From contig PWYL01000004.1 in the NCBI GenBank assembly GCA_003568315.1, forward strand, positions 26,079 to 90,078: a DNA stretch of 64,000 bases, written 5' to 3'. The DNA comes from Mollicutes bacterium. Lineage in GTDB: Bacteria; Bacillota_I; Bacilli_A; Izemoplasmatales; Izemoplasmataceae. Positions 1 through 10,675 of the stretch are shown one piece after another. Both the position numbers and the translations under genes were made by a program. The notes under the pieces are model-generated. The model saw only the letters and a program-made list of their open reading frames with translations, ran no database searches and was not told the DNA's origin. Position 1 is the first letter of the stretch. Each line of letters starts with the position of its first letter.

Positions 1-19
1 AGGAAAAATCGCTAAATAG
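1..19 (+). CDS. rplF: 3' end of upstream ribosomal protein gene, probably L6 (partial)
   Basis: In-frame G-K-I-A-K-stop directly before rplR; identity comes from conserved gene order. Confidence 0.45.
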
Positions 20-39
20 CAGTCAGGAGTGACGAATAG

Positions 40-402
40 ATGATCAACAAGAAACCAAGAAACGAGATGCGCAAGCAAAGACACCGCCGGGCGAGAATGG
101 ACCTCGTCGGCACCCCTTTGCGTCCGCGCTTGAGCGTATACCGTTCCAACAAGAACATCTATGCCCAACTGATCGATGATGTGAACGGTGAGACTCTCGT
201 CAGCGCCTCGACAATCGAAGAAGACGCGGTAAAAGAAACCCGCGCCACCAAGAAGGGCGCCCAAGCGGTCGGCGAGCTTCTCGCCCAACGGGCACTCGAG
301 AAGGAAATCAAGCGGGTCGTCTTCGACCGCAGCGGCTACCGCTATCATGGGCGTGTCAAGGCGCTGGCAGAAGCCGCACGCGCTCAAGGACTGGAATTCT
401 AA
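40..402 (+). CDS. rplR: 50S ribosomal protein L18
   Basis: L18 motifs ([40 protein letters not shown]). Confidence 0.97.
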   Translation: MINKKPRNEMRKQRHRRARMDLVGTPLRPRLSVYRSNKNIYAQLIDDVNGETLVSASTIEEDAVKETRATKKGAQAVGELLAQRALEKEIKRVVFDRSGYRYHGRVKALAEAARAQGLEF

Positions 403-416
403 GAAGGAGGTACTCC

Positions 417-941
417 ATGCAAAAAGACCGTAGAAAACGCAGAAAAAGAAGAAAGCGCGAAGAGAACATCTACGAAGAACGTGTCGTCAGCATCAGTCGC
501 GTCGTGAAAGTCGTAAAAGGCGGCCGTCGCTTCCGTTTCAACGCGCTCGTCGTTGTCGGCGATAGGAAGGGGCAGGTCGGTTTCGGTACCGGCAAGGCCC
601 AGGAGGTACCCGATGCCATCAGGAAAGCGATCGAGGAAGCCAAGCGGAACTTTGTCAAGGTGCCGATGTACGGCACGACGATTCCGCATGAGATCACCGG
701 CAAACACGGGGGCGGACGCGTCTATCTGAAACCCGCCGTGGAAGGTACCGGTGTCATCGCCGGCGGACCCATCCGGGCCGTTTTGGAAGCTGCGGGCGTG
801 AAGGACATCCTGAGCAAGTCGCTCGGGTCCGACTCCCCCATCAACATCGTCCGCGCCACCATGGACGCCATCCACAGACTGCGCACGGCTGACGAAGTCG
901 CCCGCACACGCGGCAAGGAAACGAAAGAGATCCTCGGGTGA
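417..941 (+). CDS. rpsE: 30S ribosomal protein S5
   Basis: S5 motifs ([51 protein letters not shown]). Confidence 0.98.
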   Translation: MQKDRRKRRKRRKREENIYEERVVSISRVVKVVKGGRRFRFNALVVVGDRKGQVGFGTGKAQEVPDAIRKAIEEAKRNFVKVPMYGTTIPHEITGKHGGGRVYLKPAVEGTGVIAGGPIRAVLEAAGVKDILSKSLGSDSPINIVRATMDAIHRLRTADEVARTRGKETKEILG

Positions 942-990
942 GGATTCCTCATCATCCCCTACATGTTGACGAAGAATAGGAGGTAGCCAC

Positions 991-1431
991 ATGAAACTTC
1001 ACGAACTGAAACCGACCCCGGGTTCGACGAAGAAGAAAAAGCGTGTCGGCCGCGGCATGGGAAGCGGCACCGGCAAGCTCGCCGGCCGTGGACACAAAGG
1101 TCAGAAACAACGCGCCGGCTTCAGCCAGCCCGTCGGCTTCGAAGGCGGACAGACTCCCCTTTACAAACGTTTCCGCAAAGTCGGTTTCAAGAATCCCAAC
1201 CGCAAAGAGTTCGCGACCGTGAATGTCGAACGGTTGAACCGCTATGAAGACGGTGCCGTCATCACGCCGGAAACACTCCTCGAAGATCGGGTGATTTCCC
1301 GGATGAAACATGGCGTGAAAATTCTCGGGAAAGGATCTCTCGAGAAGAAGGTGACCGTCAAGGCGCATAAATTCACATCGACCGCCGAAGAGAAGATCAA
1401 GGCCGCCGGCGGAAACATCGAGGTGATTTGA
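991..1431 (+). CDS. rplO: 50S ribosomal protein L15
   Basis: [39 protein letters not shown]. Confidence 0.98.
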   Translation: MKLHELKPTPGSTKKKKRVGRGMGSGTGKLAGRGHKGQKQRAGFSQPVGFEGGQTPLYKRFRKVGFKNPNRKEFATVNVERLNRYEDGAVITPETLLEDRVISRMKHGVKILGKGSLEKKVTVKAHKFTSTAEEKIKAAGGNIEVI

Positions 1432-2735
1432 TGGATACCATCAAGGCCGTATTCAAGAACAAGAGCCTGAGGAAGAAGATTCTTTTCACACTTTCGGTAT
1501 TTTTGATCTACAGACTCGCGACGTTCATCCGCATGCCCCTCATCGACCCGACCCTCATCACCCAGTTCTTCGAGGAACAGGGTGGATTCCTGGGCATCAT
1601 GGACGCCTTCACGGGACAGGCTTTGAGCAACTATTCCATCATCGCTTTGGGCATCGCCCCCTACATCACCGCCTCCATCGTCATCCAACTGTTGCAGATG
1701 GATATCGTGCCTATCCTCAAGGAATGGTCGCAGGAAGGTGAAGTGGGGAAAAAGAAAATCAGCCAGCTCACGAGGTATCTCGCATTGGGTCTCGCATTCG
1801 TCCAGGCTCTCGGGATGACCTTCGGCTTCTCTTTGACCCAGGATTACATCTTCCAACCCTGGGTCGAGGCCAATTTCCTCCCCTACACGTATCTCGCGCT
1901 CATCATGACCGGTGGTACGGCGTTCTTGCTTTGGCTCGCCGACCAGGTCACCTTGAAAGGTGTCGGCAACGGGACGTCGATGATCATCGTCGCCGGCATC
2001 ATCGCCGGGCTTCCCGGCATGTTCACGACACTCGGCCGTCAATATCTCGCCGAGGGCGAAGGAACCGGAGACTACTTGATTTTCGGTGTCGTCGTGCTCA
2101 TGTTCATCCTGATTCTCGTCGGTGTCACCTACATGCAATCGGCCGCCCGGAAGATTCCCATCCAGTACTCGAACCGACCGAGCAGCGCCCGTTTCAAGGG
2201 TAAGAGCGCATCCAACATCCCGCTGAAGATCAACTCTGCGGGGGTCATCCCCGTCATCTTCGCGGTGACGATCCTCTCCCTCCCGCAAACGCTTCTGCAG
2301 TTCCTTCCCGAATTCGCCCAGACCACTCCGGGCTTTTGGATCAACGAGATGTTCAACTACCAGCGTCCGCTCGGTTACATCATCTATGCGATACTCATCA
2401 TCGTTTTCACCTTTTTCTACTCGTTCGTACAGATCAACCCCGAGAAGATTTCCAACAACCTCCAGAAACAAAACGCCTTCATCCCCGGCGTCCGCCCGGG
2501 CGTGGAAACGGAGAACTACGTTTCCAGACTCCTTTTCAAAATCACGACCATCGGCGCCGTCTATCTGCTTCTCGTGGCATCCATCCCCATCATCACCACG
2601 GCGATATTCGGACTCCCCCCCTACATCCAGGTCGGCGGGACTTCGCTTCTGATCGTCGTCGGTGTCGCGATCGAGACCACCAAACAGATCAAGACCGACG
2701 TACAGGGCAAAACCTACAGCGGCTTCATCCGTTAG
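1428..2735 (+). CDS. secY: Preprotein translocase subunit SecY
   Basis: Multi-TM protein with SecY motifs ([22 protein letters not shown]); position in spc operon. Confidence 0.98.
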   Translation: MMDTIKAVFKNKSLRKKILFTLSVFLIYRLATFIRMPLIDPTLITQFFEEQGGFLGIMDAFTGQALSNYSIIALGIAPYITASIVIQLLQMDIVPILKEWSQEGEVGKKKISQLTRYLALGLAFVQALGMTFGFSLTQDYIFQPWVEANFLPYTYLALIMTGGTAFLLWLADQVTLKGVGNGTSMIIVAGIIAGLPGMFTTLGRQYLAEGEGTGDYLIFGVVVLMFILILVGVTYMQSAARKIPIQYSNRPSSARFKGKSASNIPLKINSAGVIPVIFAVTILSLPQTLLQFLPEFAQTTPGFWINEMFNYQRPLGYIIYAILIIVFTFFYSFVQINPEKISNNLQKQNAFIPGVRPGVETENYVSRLLFKITTIGAVYLLLVASIPIITTAIFGLPPYIQVGGTSLLIVVGVAIETTKQIKTDVQGKTYSGFIR

Positions 2736-2747
2736 GAGGGCTTTGAC

Positions 2748-3401
2748 ATGAAACTCTTGGTCATGGGTCCTCCGGGAGCCGGCAAGGGGAGCCAGTCGAA
2801 GCGCCTTGTGGAAGACTACAACCTGACGAACATCTCCACCGGGGAGATGTTCCGGGAGGCCTACAAGCGCGGGGAGAAACTCGGCATCGAAGCGATGGAA
2901 TACATCGAGAAGGGAAACCTCGTCGCCGACGACATCACGAACGAGATTGTCCGCAAACGCCTCATGAAGAAGGCCGCCGAGTCATCCTTCCTCCTCGACG
3001 GTTATCCCCGCACGGTCAACCAGGCGAAGGCGTTGGACGATATGCTTGAAGAGATGGGAACGAGACTGACGGCCGTCATCAACATCGTCGTCGACAAAGA
3101 GGTCATCCTCGAACGCATGGTGGGCCGTCGCGTGTGCAAATCGTGCAATGCGACCTACCACACGAAGTTCCGCCCCCCCGACAAGGAAGACCTCTGCGAC
3201 GAGTGCGGCGGCGAACTCTATCAAAGAGAGGACGACAAGCCCGCCTCCGTCCGGAACCGTTTGAACATCTATGAGTCGAAGACGAAACCCATCATCGACT
3301 ACTACAAAGGTCGGGGCGTCCTCGTGAACATCAACGGCATGCAGTCGTTCGAAGCCGTCTATGCCAACATCCGCCGGTCTTTGAGGGAGATTATCCGATG
3401 A
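2748..3401 (+). CDS. adk: Adenylate kinase with Cys4 zinc-type lid
   Basis: GPPGAGKGSQ P-loop, DGYPRT, lid CKSC...CDEC. Confidence 0.98.
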   Translation: MKLLVMGPPGAGKGSQSKRLVEDYNLTNISTGEMFREAYKRGEKLGIEAMEYIEKGNLVADDITNEIVRKRLMKKAAESSFLLDGYPRTVNQAKALDDMLEEMGTRLTAVINIVVDKEVILERMVGRRVCKSCNATYHTKFRPPDKEDLCDECGGELYQREDDKPASVRNRLNIYESKTKPIIDYYKGRGVLVNINGMQSFEAVYANIRRSLREIIR

Positions 3402-4168
3402 TAAGCCGCAAATCGACACGGGAGATCGTCTTCATGAGAGAGGCCGGACGCATCGTCGCCTTGGCCCACGAGGCTGTCCGGAAAGCCCTGCGACCCGGCG
3501 TCTCCACCGCACGTATCGATGCCATCGTGGAAGAGACCATCCGTCGTCATGGTGCCACCCCGTCTTTCAAGGGGTATGGCGGGTTCCCCGCGAGCGCGTG
3601 CACGTCCGTGAATGAAGAGATCATCCACGGCATCCCCTCGAAAAAGAGGCGTCTCAAGGAAGGCGACATCCTGAAAGTCGACATCGGCGCGGAATACAAG
3701 GGTTATCACGGCGATTCGGCTTGGACCTACCCTGTCGGCGTCATCCCGGAAGAGACACAGAAACTTCTCCTTGTCACGCGGGAAGCCTTGTTCGAAGGTA
3801 TCCGCCGGGCCGTCCCCGGCAACCGCCTGCAGGATATCTCCCGTGCCGTGCAGGAACATGTCGAGAAGCACGGATTCAGCGTGGTCCGCGATTTCGTCGG
3901 CCACGGCATCGGCAAAAGGTTGCATGAAGCTCCCGAGGTGCCCAACTTCGGCGAAGCCGGAAAGGGTCCGCTCTTGAAACCCGGGATGACGCTCGCGATC
4001 GAACCGATGGTGAACGCCGGAACCCATGAGACGAAGGTGCTCACAGACGGCTGGACGGCCGTCACGGCGGATTCGTCATTGAGCGCCCATTACGAACACA
4101 CCGTCTTGATCACCAAAGAGGGCTATGATCTATTAACCGTCCTGGAAGGAGGCGACCGTCATGGCTGA
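3398..4168 (+). CDS. map: Methionine aminopeptidase type I
   Basis: Metal-ligand motifs ([41 protein letters not shown]). Confidence 0.97.
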   Translation: MISRKSTREIVFMREAGRIVALAHEAVRKALRPGVSTARIDAIVEETIRRHGATPSFKGYGGFPASACTSVNEEIIHGIPSKKRRLKEGDILKVDIGAEYKGYHGDSAWTYPVGVIPEETQKLLLVTREALFEGIRRAVPGNRLQDISRAVQEHVEKHGFSVVRDFVGHGIGKRLHEAPEVPNFGEAGKGPLLKPGMTLAIEPMVNAGTHETKVLTDGWTAVTADSSLSAHYEHTVLITKEGYDLLTVLEGGDRHG

Positions 4169-4382
4169 AAAAGAAGAAAAAATCGAAGTCCAAGGCAAAA
4201 TCGTCGAAGCGTTGCCGAACACGGAATTCCTGGTGGAATTGGACAACGGCCACACGGTGAAAGCCCACGTTTCAGGTAAAATCCGTATGTACTACATACG
4301 CATCTTACCTGGAGACAAGGTCACGGTGGAACTCTCTCCCTACGACCTTTCACGTGGACGGATCACCTACCGCCACAAATAA
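4161..4382 (+). CDS. infA: Translation initiation factor IF-1
   Basis: OB-fold IF-1 sequence ending [23 protein letters not shown]. Confidence 0.98.
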   Translation: MAEKEEKIEVQGKIVEALPNTEFLVELDNGHTVKAHVSGKIRMYYIRILPGDKVTVELSPYDLSRGRITYRHK

Positions 4383-4412
4383 TCGAAGAGACCCTTTAGG
4401 AGGAATACGATC

Positions 4413-4526
4413 ATGAAAGTAAGAGCGTCCGTGAAGAAAATCTGCGATAAATGCAAAATCATCAAACGCAAGGGGAAAGTCATGGTCATCTGCGACAACC
4501 CCCGGCACAAACAAAGACAAGGTTAA
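4413..4526 (+). CDS. rpmJ: 50S ribosomal protein L36 (37 aa, too short for the ORF track)
   Basis: Manual translation [43 protein letters not shown] upstream. Confidence 0.98.
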   Translation: MKVRASVKKICDKCKIIKRKGKVMVICDNPRHKQRQG

Positions 4527-4541
4527 TGAGGAGGTGCACGC

Positions 4542-4907
4542 ATGGCACGTATATCCGGAGTAGACATTCCCAGAGACAAACGCATCGTCGTCGCCCTGAC
4601 ATATATCTATGGCATCGGCAAGAGTCAATCCGAAAACATCCTGCGCCAGGCCGGCGTGAAAGAAGGGACCCGCGTCAAGGATCTGAAGGACGAGGAACTC
4701 GTCCGCATCCGTGAAGAGGTCGACAAGGTGAAAACCGAAGGTGACCTCCGTCGCGAGGTGCGCCAAAACGTCAAAAGGCTGCAGGAAATCGGCAGCTACC
4801 GGGGCATCCGGCACCGGCGGGGGCTTCCCGTCCGGGGCCAAAACACCCGCAACAACGCCCGTACCCGCAAGGGCCCGGCCAAAACGGTAGCGAAGAAGAA
4901 GAAATAG
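4542..4907 (+). CDS. rpsM: 30S ribosomal protein S13
   Basis: [26 protein letters not shown]...[19 protein letters not shown]. Confidence 0.98.
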   Translation: MARISGVDIPRDKRIVVALTYIYGIGKSQSENILRQAGVKEGTRVKDLKDEELVRIREEVDKVKTEGDLRREVRQNVKRLQEIGSYRGIRHRRGLPVRGQNTRNNARTRKGPAKTVAKKKK

Positions 4908-4922
4908 GAGGAGAAGTGACTT

Positions 4923-5309
4923 ATGGCAAGAAGAGCTAGAGGAAAACGTCGCGCGAGAAAGAACATCCCTTCGGGCATCGCCCATATCCATTCGACCTTC
5001 AACAACACCATCATCACGATCACGGACCCGAATGGGAACGCGGTCGCTTGGGCCAGCGCCGGTGCGCTCGGCTTCAAAGGGAGCCGGAAATCCACTCCCT
5101 ATGCAGCCCAAATCAGCAGCGAAGCTTGCGCCAAGGCCGCCATGGAACACGGCATGCAGAAGGTGGAAGTTTCCGTCAAGGGCCCCGGGCCCGGTCGTGA
5201 AGCCGCCATTCGCGCATTGCAGACGGCGGGATTGGAAATCACCGCGATCAAGGATGTTACACCCGTTCCCCACAACGGTTGCCGTCCTCCGAAACGGCCC
5301 CGGGGATAG
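4923..5309 (+). CDS. rpsK: 30S ribosomal protein S11
   Basis: [43 protein letters not shown]. Confidence 0.98.
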   Translation: MARRARGKRRARKNIPSGIAHIHSTFNNTIITITDPNGNAVAWASAGALGFKGSRKSTPYAAQISSEACAKAAMEHGMQKVEVSVKGPGPGREAAIRALQTAGLEITAIKDVTPVPHNGCRPPKRPRG

Positions 5310-5343
5310 TAGGAAGGAAGAATGAACAAGGGAGGTTGCCCAT

Positions 5344-6318
5344 TTGAAAGATCTACGCTTTGAAAAACCGGAAACGACCATACTCCATGATGGCGACACG
5401 AAAGGCGAATTCGAAATTTCCCCTCTGGAAAGGGGATACGGTGTGACGCTCGGCAACGCGCTCCGGCGCGTCCTTCTCTCGAGTCTGCCGGGTGCGGCCA
5501 TCGTGAATTGCCAAATAGACGGCGTCCAACACGAATACTCCTCCATGGAGGGTGTCGTGGAGGATGTTACCGCCATCGTTCTCAATCTCAAGGATGTCAT
5601 CCTCACCATCGACGATGACGATCCCACCGCCGAGAAACATCTTGTGATCGATGTCGAAGGGCCGAAAGAGGTCAAAGCCGGTGACATCAAGAAAGTCAGC
5701 CGCGCCGACGACATGGAAGACGATGTCGAGATTGTCAACAAGGACCTCGTCATCGCCACCGTGAACGAAGGACATTCACTCCGTATCGAGATGACGGCCC
5801 GCCAAGGCATCGGCTATGTCAGTGCCGAGAAGAACAAGCAGTTCAACCGCCAGGTCGGCGTCATCCCCATCGACAGCGTCTACACCCCTGTCCAGCGCGT
5901 GAAATACGATGTCGAGAAGACCCGCATCGAGGAACGTGCCGATCTCGACAAGCTCTACATGGAGATCGAGACCAACGGCAGCATCACTCCCAAAGAGGCA
6001 CTCGGCATCGCCGCCAAGATGATGATGAACCATCTCGACCTCGTCGTCGAACTCTCCGAGAAAGCGCAAACCGAGGATTACATGGTCGAACGCGAATCGG
6101 AACAGAACACCCAGATTCTCGAGATGCAGATCGAGGACCTCGATCTTTCCGTCCGCAGCTACAATTGCTTGAAAAGAGCCGGCATCAACACGGTCGAGGA
6201 GCTGACGAGGAAGACGGAAGAGGACATGATGAAGGTCCGCAACCTCGGCAAGAAATCTTTGAAGGAAGTCAAGCAGAAACTAGAGGATTTGGGCCTCTCT
6301 CTGGCCAGACACTCATAG
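5344..6318 (+). CDS. rpoA: RNA polymerase alpha subunit (TTG start)
   Basis: Alpha NTD (GYGVTLGNALRRVLLSSLPG) and CTD (RSYNCLKRAGINTVEEL). Confidence 0.98.
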   Translation: MKDLRFEKPETTILHDGDTKGEFEISPLERGYGVTLGNALRRVLLSSLPGAAIVNCQIDGVQHEYSSMEGVVEDVTAIVLNLKDVILTIDDDDPTAEKHLVIDVEGPKEVKAGDIKKVSRADDMEDDVEIVNKDLVIATVNEGHSLRIEMTARQGIGYVSAEKNKQFNRQVGVIPIDSVYTPVQRVKYDVEKTRIEERADLDKLYMEIETNGSITPKEALGIAAKMMMNHLDLVVELSEKAQTEDYMVERESEQNTQILEMQIEDLDLSVRSYNCLKRAGINTVEELTRKTEEDMMKVRNLGKKSLKEVKQKLEDLGLSLARHS

Positions 6319-6330
6319 GAGGTATACACT

Positions 6331-6693
6331 ATGCCCACATACCGGAAACTGAACCGCAGGAGCGACCAGCGCAAAGCGCTATTACGCGATCTGGTCAGCC
6401 AGCTCGTCATACATGAACGCATCGAGACGACCCACAAGAAGGCCAAGGAACTCGCCCGACTCATGGACAAGGTCATCACCCTGGGCAAGAAAGACACCCT
6501 GGAGAGCCGTCGCAGAGTGGCGAGAACCGTCCGCTTTCTCGATACGGACGAGGAAAAGAACGCCCTGCAAAAGCTCTTCGAGGACATCGCCCCCCGCTAC
6601 AAGGACCGTGACGGCGGCTACACCCGCATCATGAAGAAGGGCCCTCGTCGCGGCGACAGCACGGAAATGGCCATCATCGAGTTCGTCGAGTGA
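6331..6693 (+). CDS. rplQ: 50S ribosomal protein L17
   Basis: [31 protein letters not shown]. Confidence 0.98.
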   Translation: MPTYRKLNRRSDQRKALLRDLVSQLVIHERIETTHKKAKELARLMDKVITLGKKDTLESRRRVARTVRFLDTDEEKNALQKLFEDIAPRYKDRDGGYTRIMKKGPRRGDSTEMAIIEFVE

Positions 6694-6711
6694 ATGTCAT
6701 GATGATGAAAA

Positions 6712-6757
6712 AAAAGGCGCTTCCCGCGTGATTGACACGCAGGAGAGCGCCTTTTTC
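6712..6757. terminator. Bidirectional intrinsic terminator between convergent rplQ and cysK-like genes
   Basis: A-run, ggcgct / agcgcc stem with inner gcgtg/cacgc stem, T5 run. Confidence 0.8.
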
Positions 6758-6780
6758 ATGAGGAGGAGCGGATTCCCGGT

Positions 6781-7851
6781 TCAGAGGGTCTTGTCGCAGA
6801 AGGTGTATTCTTCTTTAATGAGATCGATATCCCGCATCTTCACCACGGTCTCGATACGGAGATTCTCGATCTTTGGCGTCAGATAGCCTTCTTTCACGGG
6901 GATGTCTTGCATGAGGTCGGTGCTGAGGTACTTCTTGTTGTCGTCGGGGAAGAGCGTGACGACGACACTTTCTTTTCCCAACATCTCCTGGGCCTTGATC
7001 GCGCCCAGGAAATTCGCGCCGGAGGAGATGCCGACGCCGAAGCCGATGGCCGAAGCGATCTTTTTCGCCATGAGGATGGCGTCCCCGTCGTCGACGGCGA
7101 GGATGTCGTCGAGTTCTTCCAGTTTCACGAGATCGGGGATGAATTCGTCGGAGATTCCTTCAATCCGGTGTCGACCGACCTTGTGGCCGGTCGAGAGGGT
7201 GGGCGAGTTCGCAGGCTCCAAGGGGAAGAGCTTCACATTTTTGTCATGTTTTCGCAGATAACGGCCGACGCCCATGATGGTACCGCCCGTGCCCACACCG
7301 GCAACGAACGCGTCGGCTTCACAGCCGAGATGGGCGAGTTGATGGCGTATTTCGGGCCCGGTCGTATGGTAGTGGGCTTTACAGTTGAATTCGTTGGAAA
7401 ACTGCGAGGGAAGGAAACAGGTGCCCTTCTTTTCGGCGTATTCTTCGGCTTTGCGGATGCATCCCTTGAAACCGCCTTCTTCCGCGCTCACCAGTTCGAT
7501 GTCCGCGCCATAGCTCCTGATCAGGTTGATCCGCTCGGGACTCAGCCAATCGGGCATGAATATCTTCACCGGATGACCGAGGAGACGTCCGATGGAAGCG
7601 AAGGCGATGCCGGTGTTCCCGCTTGTGGCTTCGGCGATTGTACAATTGTCGCCGATGAGACCCTTCCGGGTTGAGGAAAAGAGTATGAAGAGCGCCATCC
7701 GGTCTTTGACGCTGCCCGTGAGGTTGTAGTGTTCGAGTTTCACGTGGACATGGCGGGTCTCGCCTTTGTAGGTGTAGGCGACTTTGGCCATGGGTGTCGC
7801 TCCGATCAAAGAACAGAGGTGCTCGAAGAGGTTCTTTCTGGCGGAATCCAT
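6781..7851 (-). CDS. PLP-dependent cysteine synthase family protein
   Basis: Fold type II PLP motifs (NLTGSVKDRMA, EATSGNTGIAFA, GVGTGGTIMGVGRYLR); ~45-aa C-terminal extension. Confidence 0.88.
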   Translation of the reverse strand: MDSARKNLFEHLCSLIGATPMAKVAYTYKGETRHVHVKLEHYNLTGSVKDRMALFILFSSTRKGLIGDNCTIAEATSGNTGIAFASIGRLLGHPVKIFMPDWLSPERINLIRSYGADIELVSAEEGGFKGCIRKAEEYAEKKGTCFLPSQFSNEFNCKAHYHTTGPEIRHQLAHLGCEADAFVAGVGTGGTIMGVGRYLRKHDKNVKLFPLEPANSPTLSTGHKVGRHRIEGISDEFIPDLVKLEELDDILAVDDGDAILMAKKIASAIGFGVGISSGANFLGAIKAQEMLGKESVVVTLFPDDNKKYLSTDLMQDIPVKEGYLTPKIENLRIETVVKMRDIDLIKEEYTFCDKTL

Positions 7852-7884
7852 CCGTCATCGACCTCCCAGCCGCGTCGCCAGGGA

Positions 7885-7901
7885 TATGACACATTGTCAT
7901 A
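7885..7901. promoter_or_regulatory. Inverted repeat ATGACA-CAT-TGTCAT at the cysK-like promoter
   Basis: Perfect repeat just downstream of minus-strand TTGACG-N18-TATTAT. Confidence 0.4.
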
Positions 7902-8064
7902 ATACCACGATGTCTCCGTGTTCGTCAATCGCAACCGACAAGGTTTCTCTTAACGGAGAAAAATCCTATTTGAGGCCAAGCTTTGTCGATCGGCAATTCA
8001 TTGTACTTTGTCGCAATTCCCAGGCATGTTTGTTATAATGGAATAGACTTTTGGAGTGATGAAC

Positions 8065-8871
8065 ATGAACATGATCGACATCGAGAATCTGAGTTTCACC
8101 TACGGCGGCAAGGTCGAGGCGTTGAAAAACGTCTCTCTTTGCGTGAAAAAAGGTGAATGGGTCACCATACTGGGCCACAACGGCAGCGGAAAGTCCACAC
8201 TCGCCAAATTGATCGTCGGTCTTTTGAAACCGCAAAAGGGAACCATCCGGGTCGACGGCGTCGAACTCTCGGAACGGACTGTCCATGATATACGCAAGAA
8301 GGTCGGCATCGTCTTTCAGAACCCCGACAACCAGTTCGTCGGGGTGACCGTGCGGGACGATATCGCTTTCGGCCTCGAGAATTTACGGATTCCCCGCGAG
8401 GAAATGATCGAACGGATCGAACACTACGCCAAGCGGGTGGACATGTACAGCTACCTGAACAAGGAGCCCCAAGCACTCTCGGGCGGTCAGAAACAGCGTG
8501 TCGCCATCGCCGGCATCCTCGCCATGCGGACAGAGGTCATCATCTTCGACGAGGCCACCTCCATGTTGGACCCGGACGGCAGGAAACGCATACTCTCCTA
8601 CATGCGGAAATTGCGTGATGACGGGGTCACAGTCGTGACCATCACCCACGACATGCGCGAAGCTGTGCAAAGCGACCGCATCGTTGTGTTGAAAGACGGC
8701 GAAATCCTGAAAGCCGACAAGTCCGAGGATGTCCTCAAGGACAAAGAGACACTGGAAAAATCGAATCTGGAGTTGCTTTTGCCCTTGGAGGTCCTCCACG
8801 GACTCGAACACAAGAAATCCACGAACGAGGAAATCAAGGAGTTCCTATGGCAATTAAGTTTGAACGGGTGA
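8065..8871 (+). CDS. ecfA1: ECF transporter ATPase A1
   Basis: Walker A GHNGSGKSTLAK, signature LSGGQKQRVAIAGILAM; operon order. Confidence 0.94.
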   Translation: MNMIDIENLSFTYGGKVEALKNVSLCVKKGEWVTILGHNGSGKSTLAKLIVGLLKPQKGTIRVDGVELSERTVHDIRKKVGIVFQNPDNQFVGVTVRDDIAFGLENLRIPREEMIERIEHYAKRVDMYSYLNKEPQALSGGQKQRVAIAGILAMRTEVIIFDEATSMLDPDGRKRILSYMRKLRDDGVTVVTITHDMREAVQSDRIVVLKDGEILKADKSEDVLKDKETLEKSNLELLLPLEVLHGLEHKKSTNEEIKEFLWQLSLNG

Positions 8872-9710
8872 GCTTCCAGTACCGCGGTATTGACGAAAAA
8901 GGCTATCTCGCGCTTGCCGACATCAACCTCTCCATCGCGGCCAAAGGCGAATTCATCACGTTGATCGGAGAGACCGGAAGCGGAAAGAGCACGCTCGCAC
9001 AGCACATGAACGCGCTTCTCACACCCACCGAGGGACGTGTTCATGTTTTCGGCGTGAAACTCACAAGCGACAAGAAGAAAAACAGAAGACAGCGTTTGAA
9101 TCCCATCCGCCAACGCGTGGGACTGGTCTTCCAGTTTCCCGAATACCAACTGTTCGAAGAGACCGTCCTCAAAGACATCATCTTCGGCCCCAAGAATTTC
9201 GGCGTTGGACAAGATGAGGCTGTGGAACGGGCGAAGAAGATGATCAAAGTCGTCGGACTCGACGAGAGCTATCTCGAGAGAAGCCCCTTCAACCTGAGCG
9301 GGGGAGAGAAGAAAAGGGTGAGCATCGCCGGCATCCTCGCCATGGAACCGGAAATCCTCATCCTGGACGAGCCCACGAGCGGTCTCGACCCGATGGGAAG
9401 AAACGCGCTGTTGGAGGTCTTTCACAACATCCACGAACAACTCGGCAAGACTGTCGTTATCATCACCCACGACATGAACACGGTGTATGAGTATGCGAAA
9501 CGGGTGCTCGTGTTGCGTGAGGGCGCGCTCGTCTACGACGGCGACCCTTCCGGGCTCTTCTCCCGGAAACACGTCGAGGATTGGAATCTCGAACTGCCCG
9601 AGATCCTGCGGATCCAACGGGCGCTCGAAGAACGCTTCGGCATCAAACTCGACAAGAGTCCGCGAAGCCGCAAAGAACTCATCGAGGCCCTCGGGGAGGT
9701 GGTGGGATGA
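8847..9710 (+). CDS. ecfA2: ECF transporter ATPase A2
   Basis: GETGSGKSTLAQ, LSGGEKKRVSIAGILAMEPEILILDEPTSGLDP. Confidence 0.94.
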   Translation: MAIKFERVSFQYRGIDEKGYLALADINLSIAAKGEFITLIGETGSGKSTLAQHMNALLTPTEGRVHVFGVKLTSDKKKNRRQRLNPIRQRVGLVFQFPEYQLFEETVLKDIIFGPKNFGVGQDEAVERAKKMIKVVGLDESYLERSPFNLSGGEKKRVSIAGILAMEPEILILDEPTSGLDPMGRNALLEVFHNIHEQLGKTVVIITHDMNTVYEYAKRVLVLREGALVYDGDPSGLFSRKHVEDWNLELPEILRIQRALEERFGIKLDKSPRSRKELIEALGEVVG

Positions 9711-10675
9711 ACCGGATCGTCATCGGCCGCTATATTCCGGGGAACTCCTTCCTCTACCGGATGGACCCGCGGACGAAACTCATCGCCATGATCCTCCTCA
9801 TGGTGAGCGTCTTTTTAATCCAGTCTTTCATCCATATGCTCGTGGCGCTCTTGTTGGTGGCTCTCCTTCTCGTCTTTGGGGGAATCAGCGTGAAAAGGGT
9901 CTATCTGGGACTCAGGCCCCTTGTCTTTTTGCTCATTTTCACGTTCCTCTTCCAGGTCCTTTTCAACCGTCAGGGAGACTTGCTCTATTCGCTCGAACTC
10001 CACTACACGGTGTTGAACCTCTCCATCGCCATGGCCCTCGTGATCATGTGGGGTTTCACCAAGCGTTTCCTCCGGTTCAGACTCCTCTATTTCCTCGCCA
10101 CCGTGGCCGGTGTCTTCCTGCTTTTCCATTATCTTCCTTTCGGCATCGTTCTTGGCGAGGGCACGTTCTCCGTCTACGAACAGGGACTGTCCACGGCGTT
10201 TTTCATCATGGTGCGTCTGGTCATCATCATCACCCTTTCGACGATCCTCACCATCACGACGAAACCCACGGATTTGAACCTCGGCCTCGAAAGCATCTTG
10301 CGCCCCTTGCGGATTCTCCGCATCAACGCCGAGGAGATCGCCATGATCATCGCCATCAGTCTCCGCTACATCCCCACATTACTCGATGAGGCCAACAAGA
10401 TCATGCTGGCCCAGGCGAGCCGGGGAGTGGATTTTCAAGAGGGCAAGCTCAAAGACAAGGTCATCCAGGTCGTCTCCCTCCTCGTGCCGATGTTCATCAT
10501 CTCTTTCCAACGTTCCGACGATCTCGCGAATGCCATGGAAACCCGCTCGTTCGTTCCCGGTCAAAAACGGACACGCCTGCACATCCTCCACTGGAGCGGA
10601 CTCGACACCACGGCCCTCGCCTTCACTTGCGCGGCACTCATCGGAGTGATCCTTCTCCGGGTGGTAGGATGGTGA
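9707..10675 (+). CDS. ecfT: ECF transporter transmembrane subunit T
   Basis: IGRYIPGNSFLYRMDPRTKL and ARG motif MLAQASRGVDF. Confidence 0.95.
   Translation: MNRIVIGRYIPGNSFLYRMDPRTKLIAMILLMVSVFLIQSFIHMLVALLLVALLLVFGGISVKRVYLGLRPLVFLLIFTFLFQVLFNRQGDLLYSLELHYTVLNLSIAMALVIMWGFTKRFLRFRLLYFLATVAGVFLLFHYLPFGIVLGEGTFSVYEQGLSTAFFIMVRLVIIITLSTILTITTKPTDLNLGLESILRPLRILRINAEEIAMIIAISLRYIPTLLDEANKIMLAQASRGVDFQEGKLKDKVIQVVSLLVPMFIISFQRSDDLANAMETRSFVPGQKRTRLHILHWSGLDTTALAFTCAALIGVILLRVVGW

Noticed and set aside
9487-10389. 300-aa plus-strand ORF overlapping ecfA2/ecfT in another frame
   Set aside because: Pro/Arg/His-rich out-of-frame translation; both overlapped genes are well supported.
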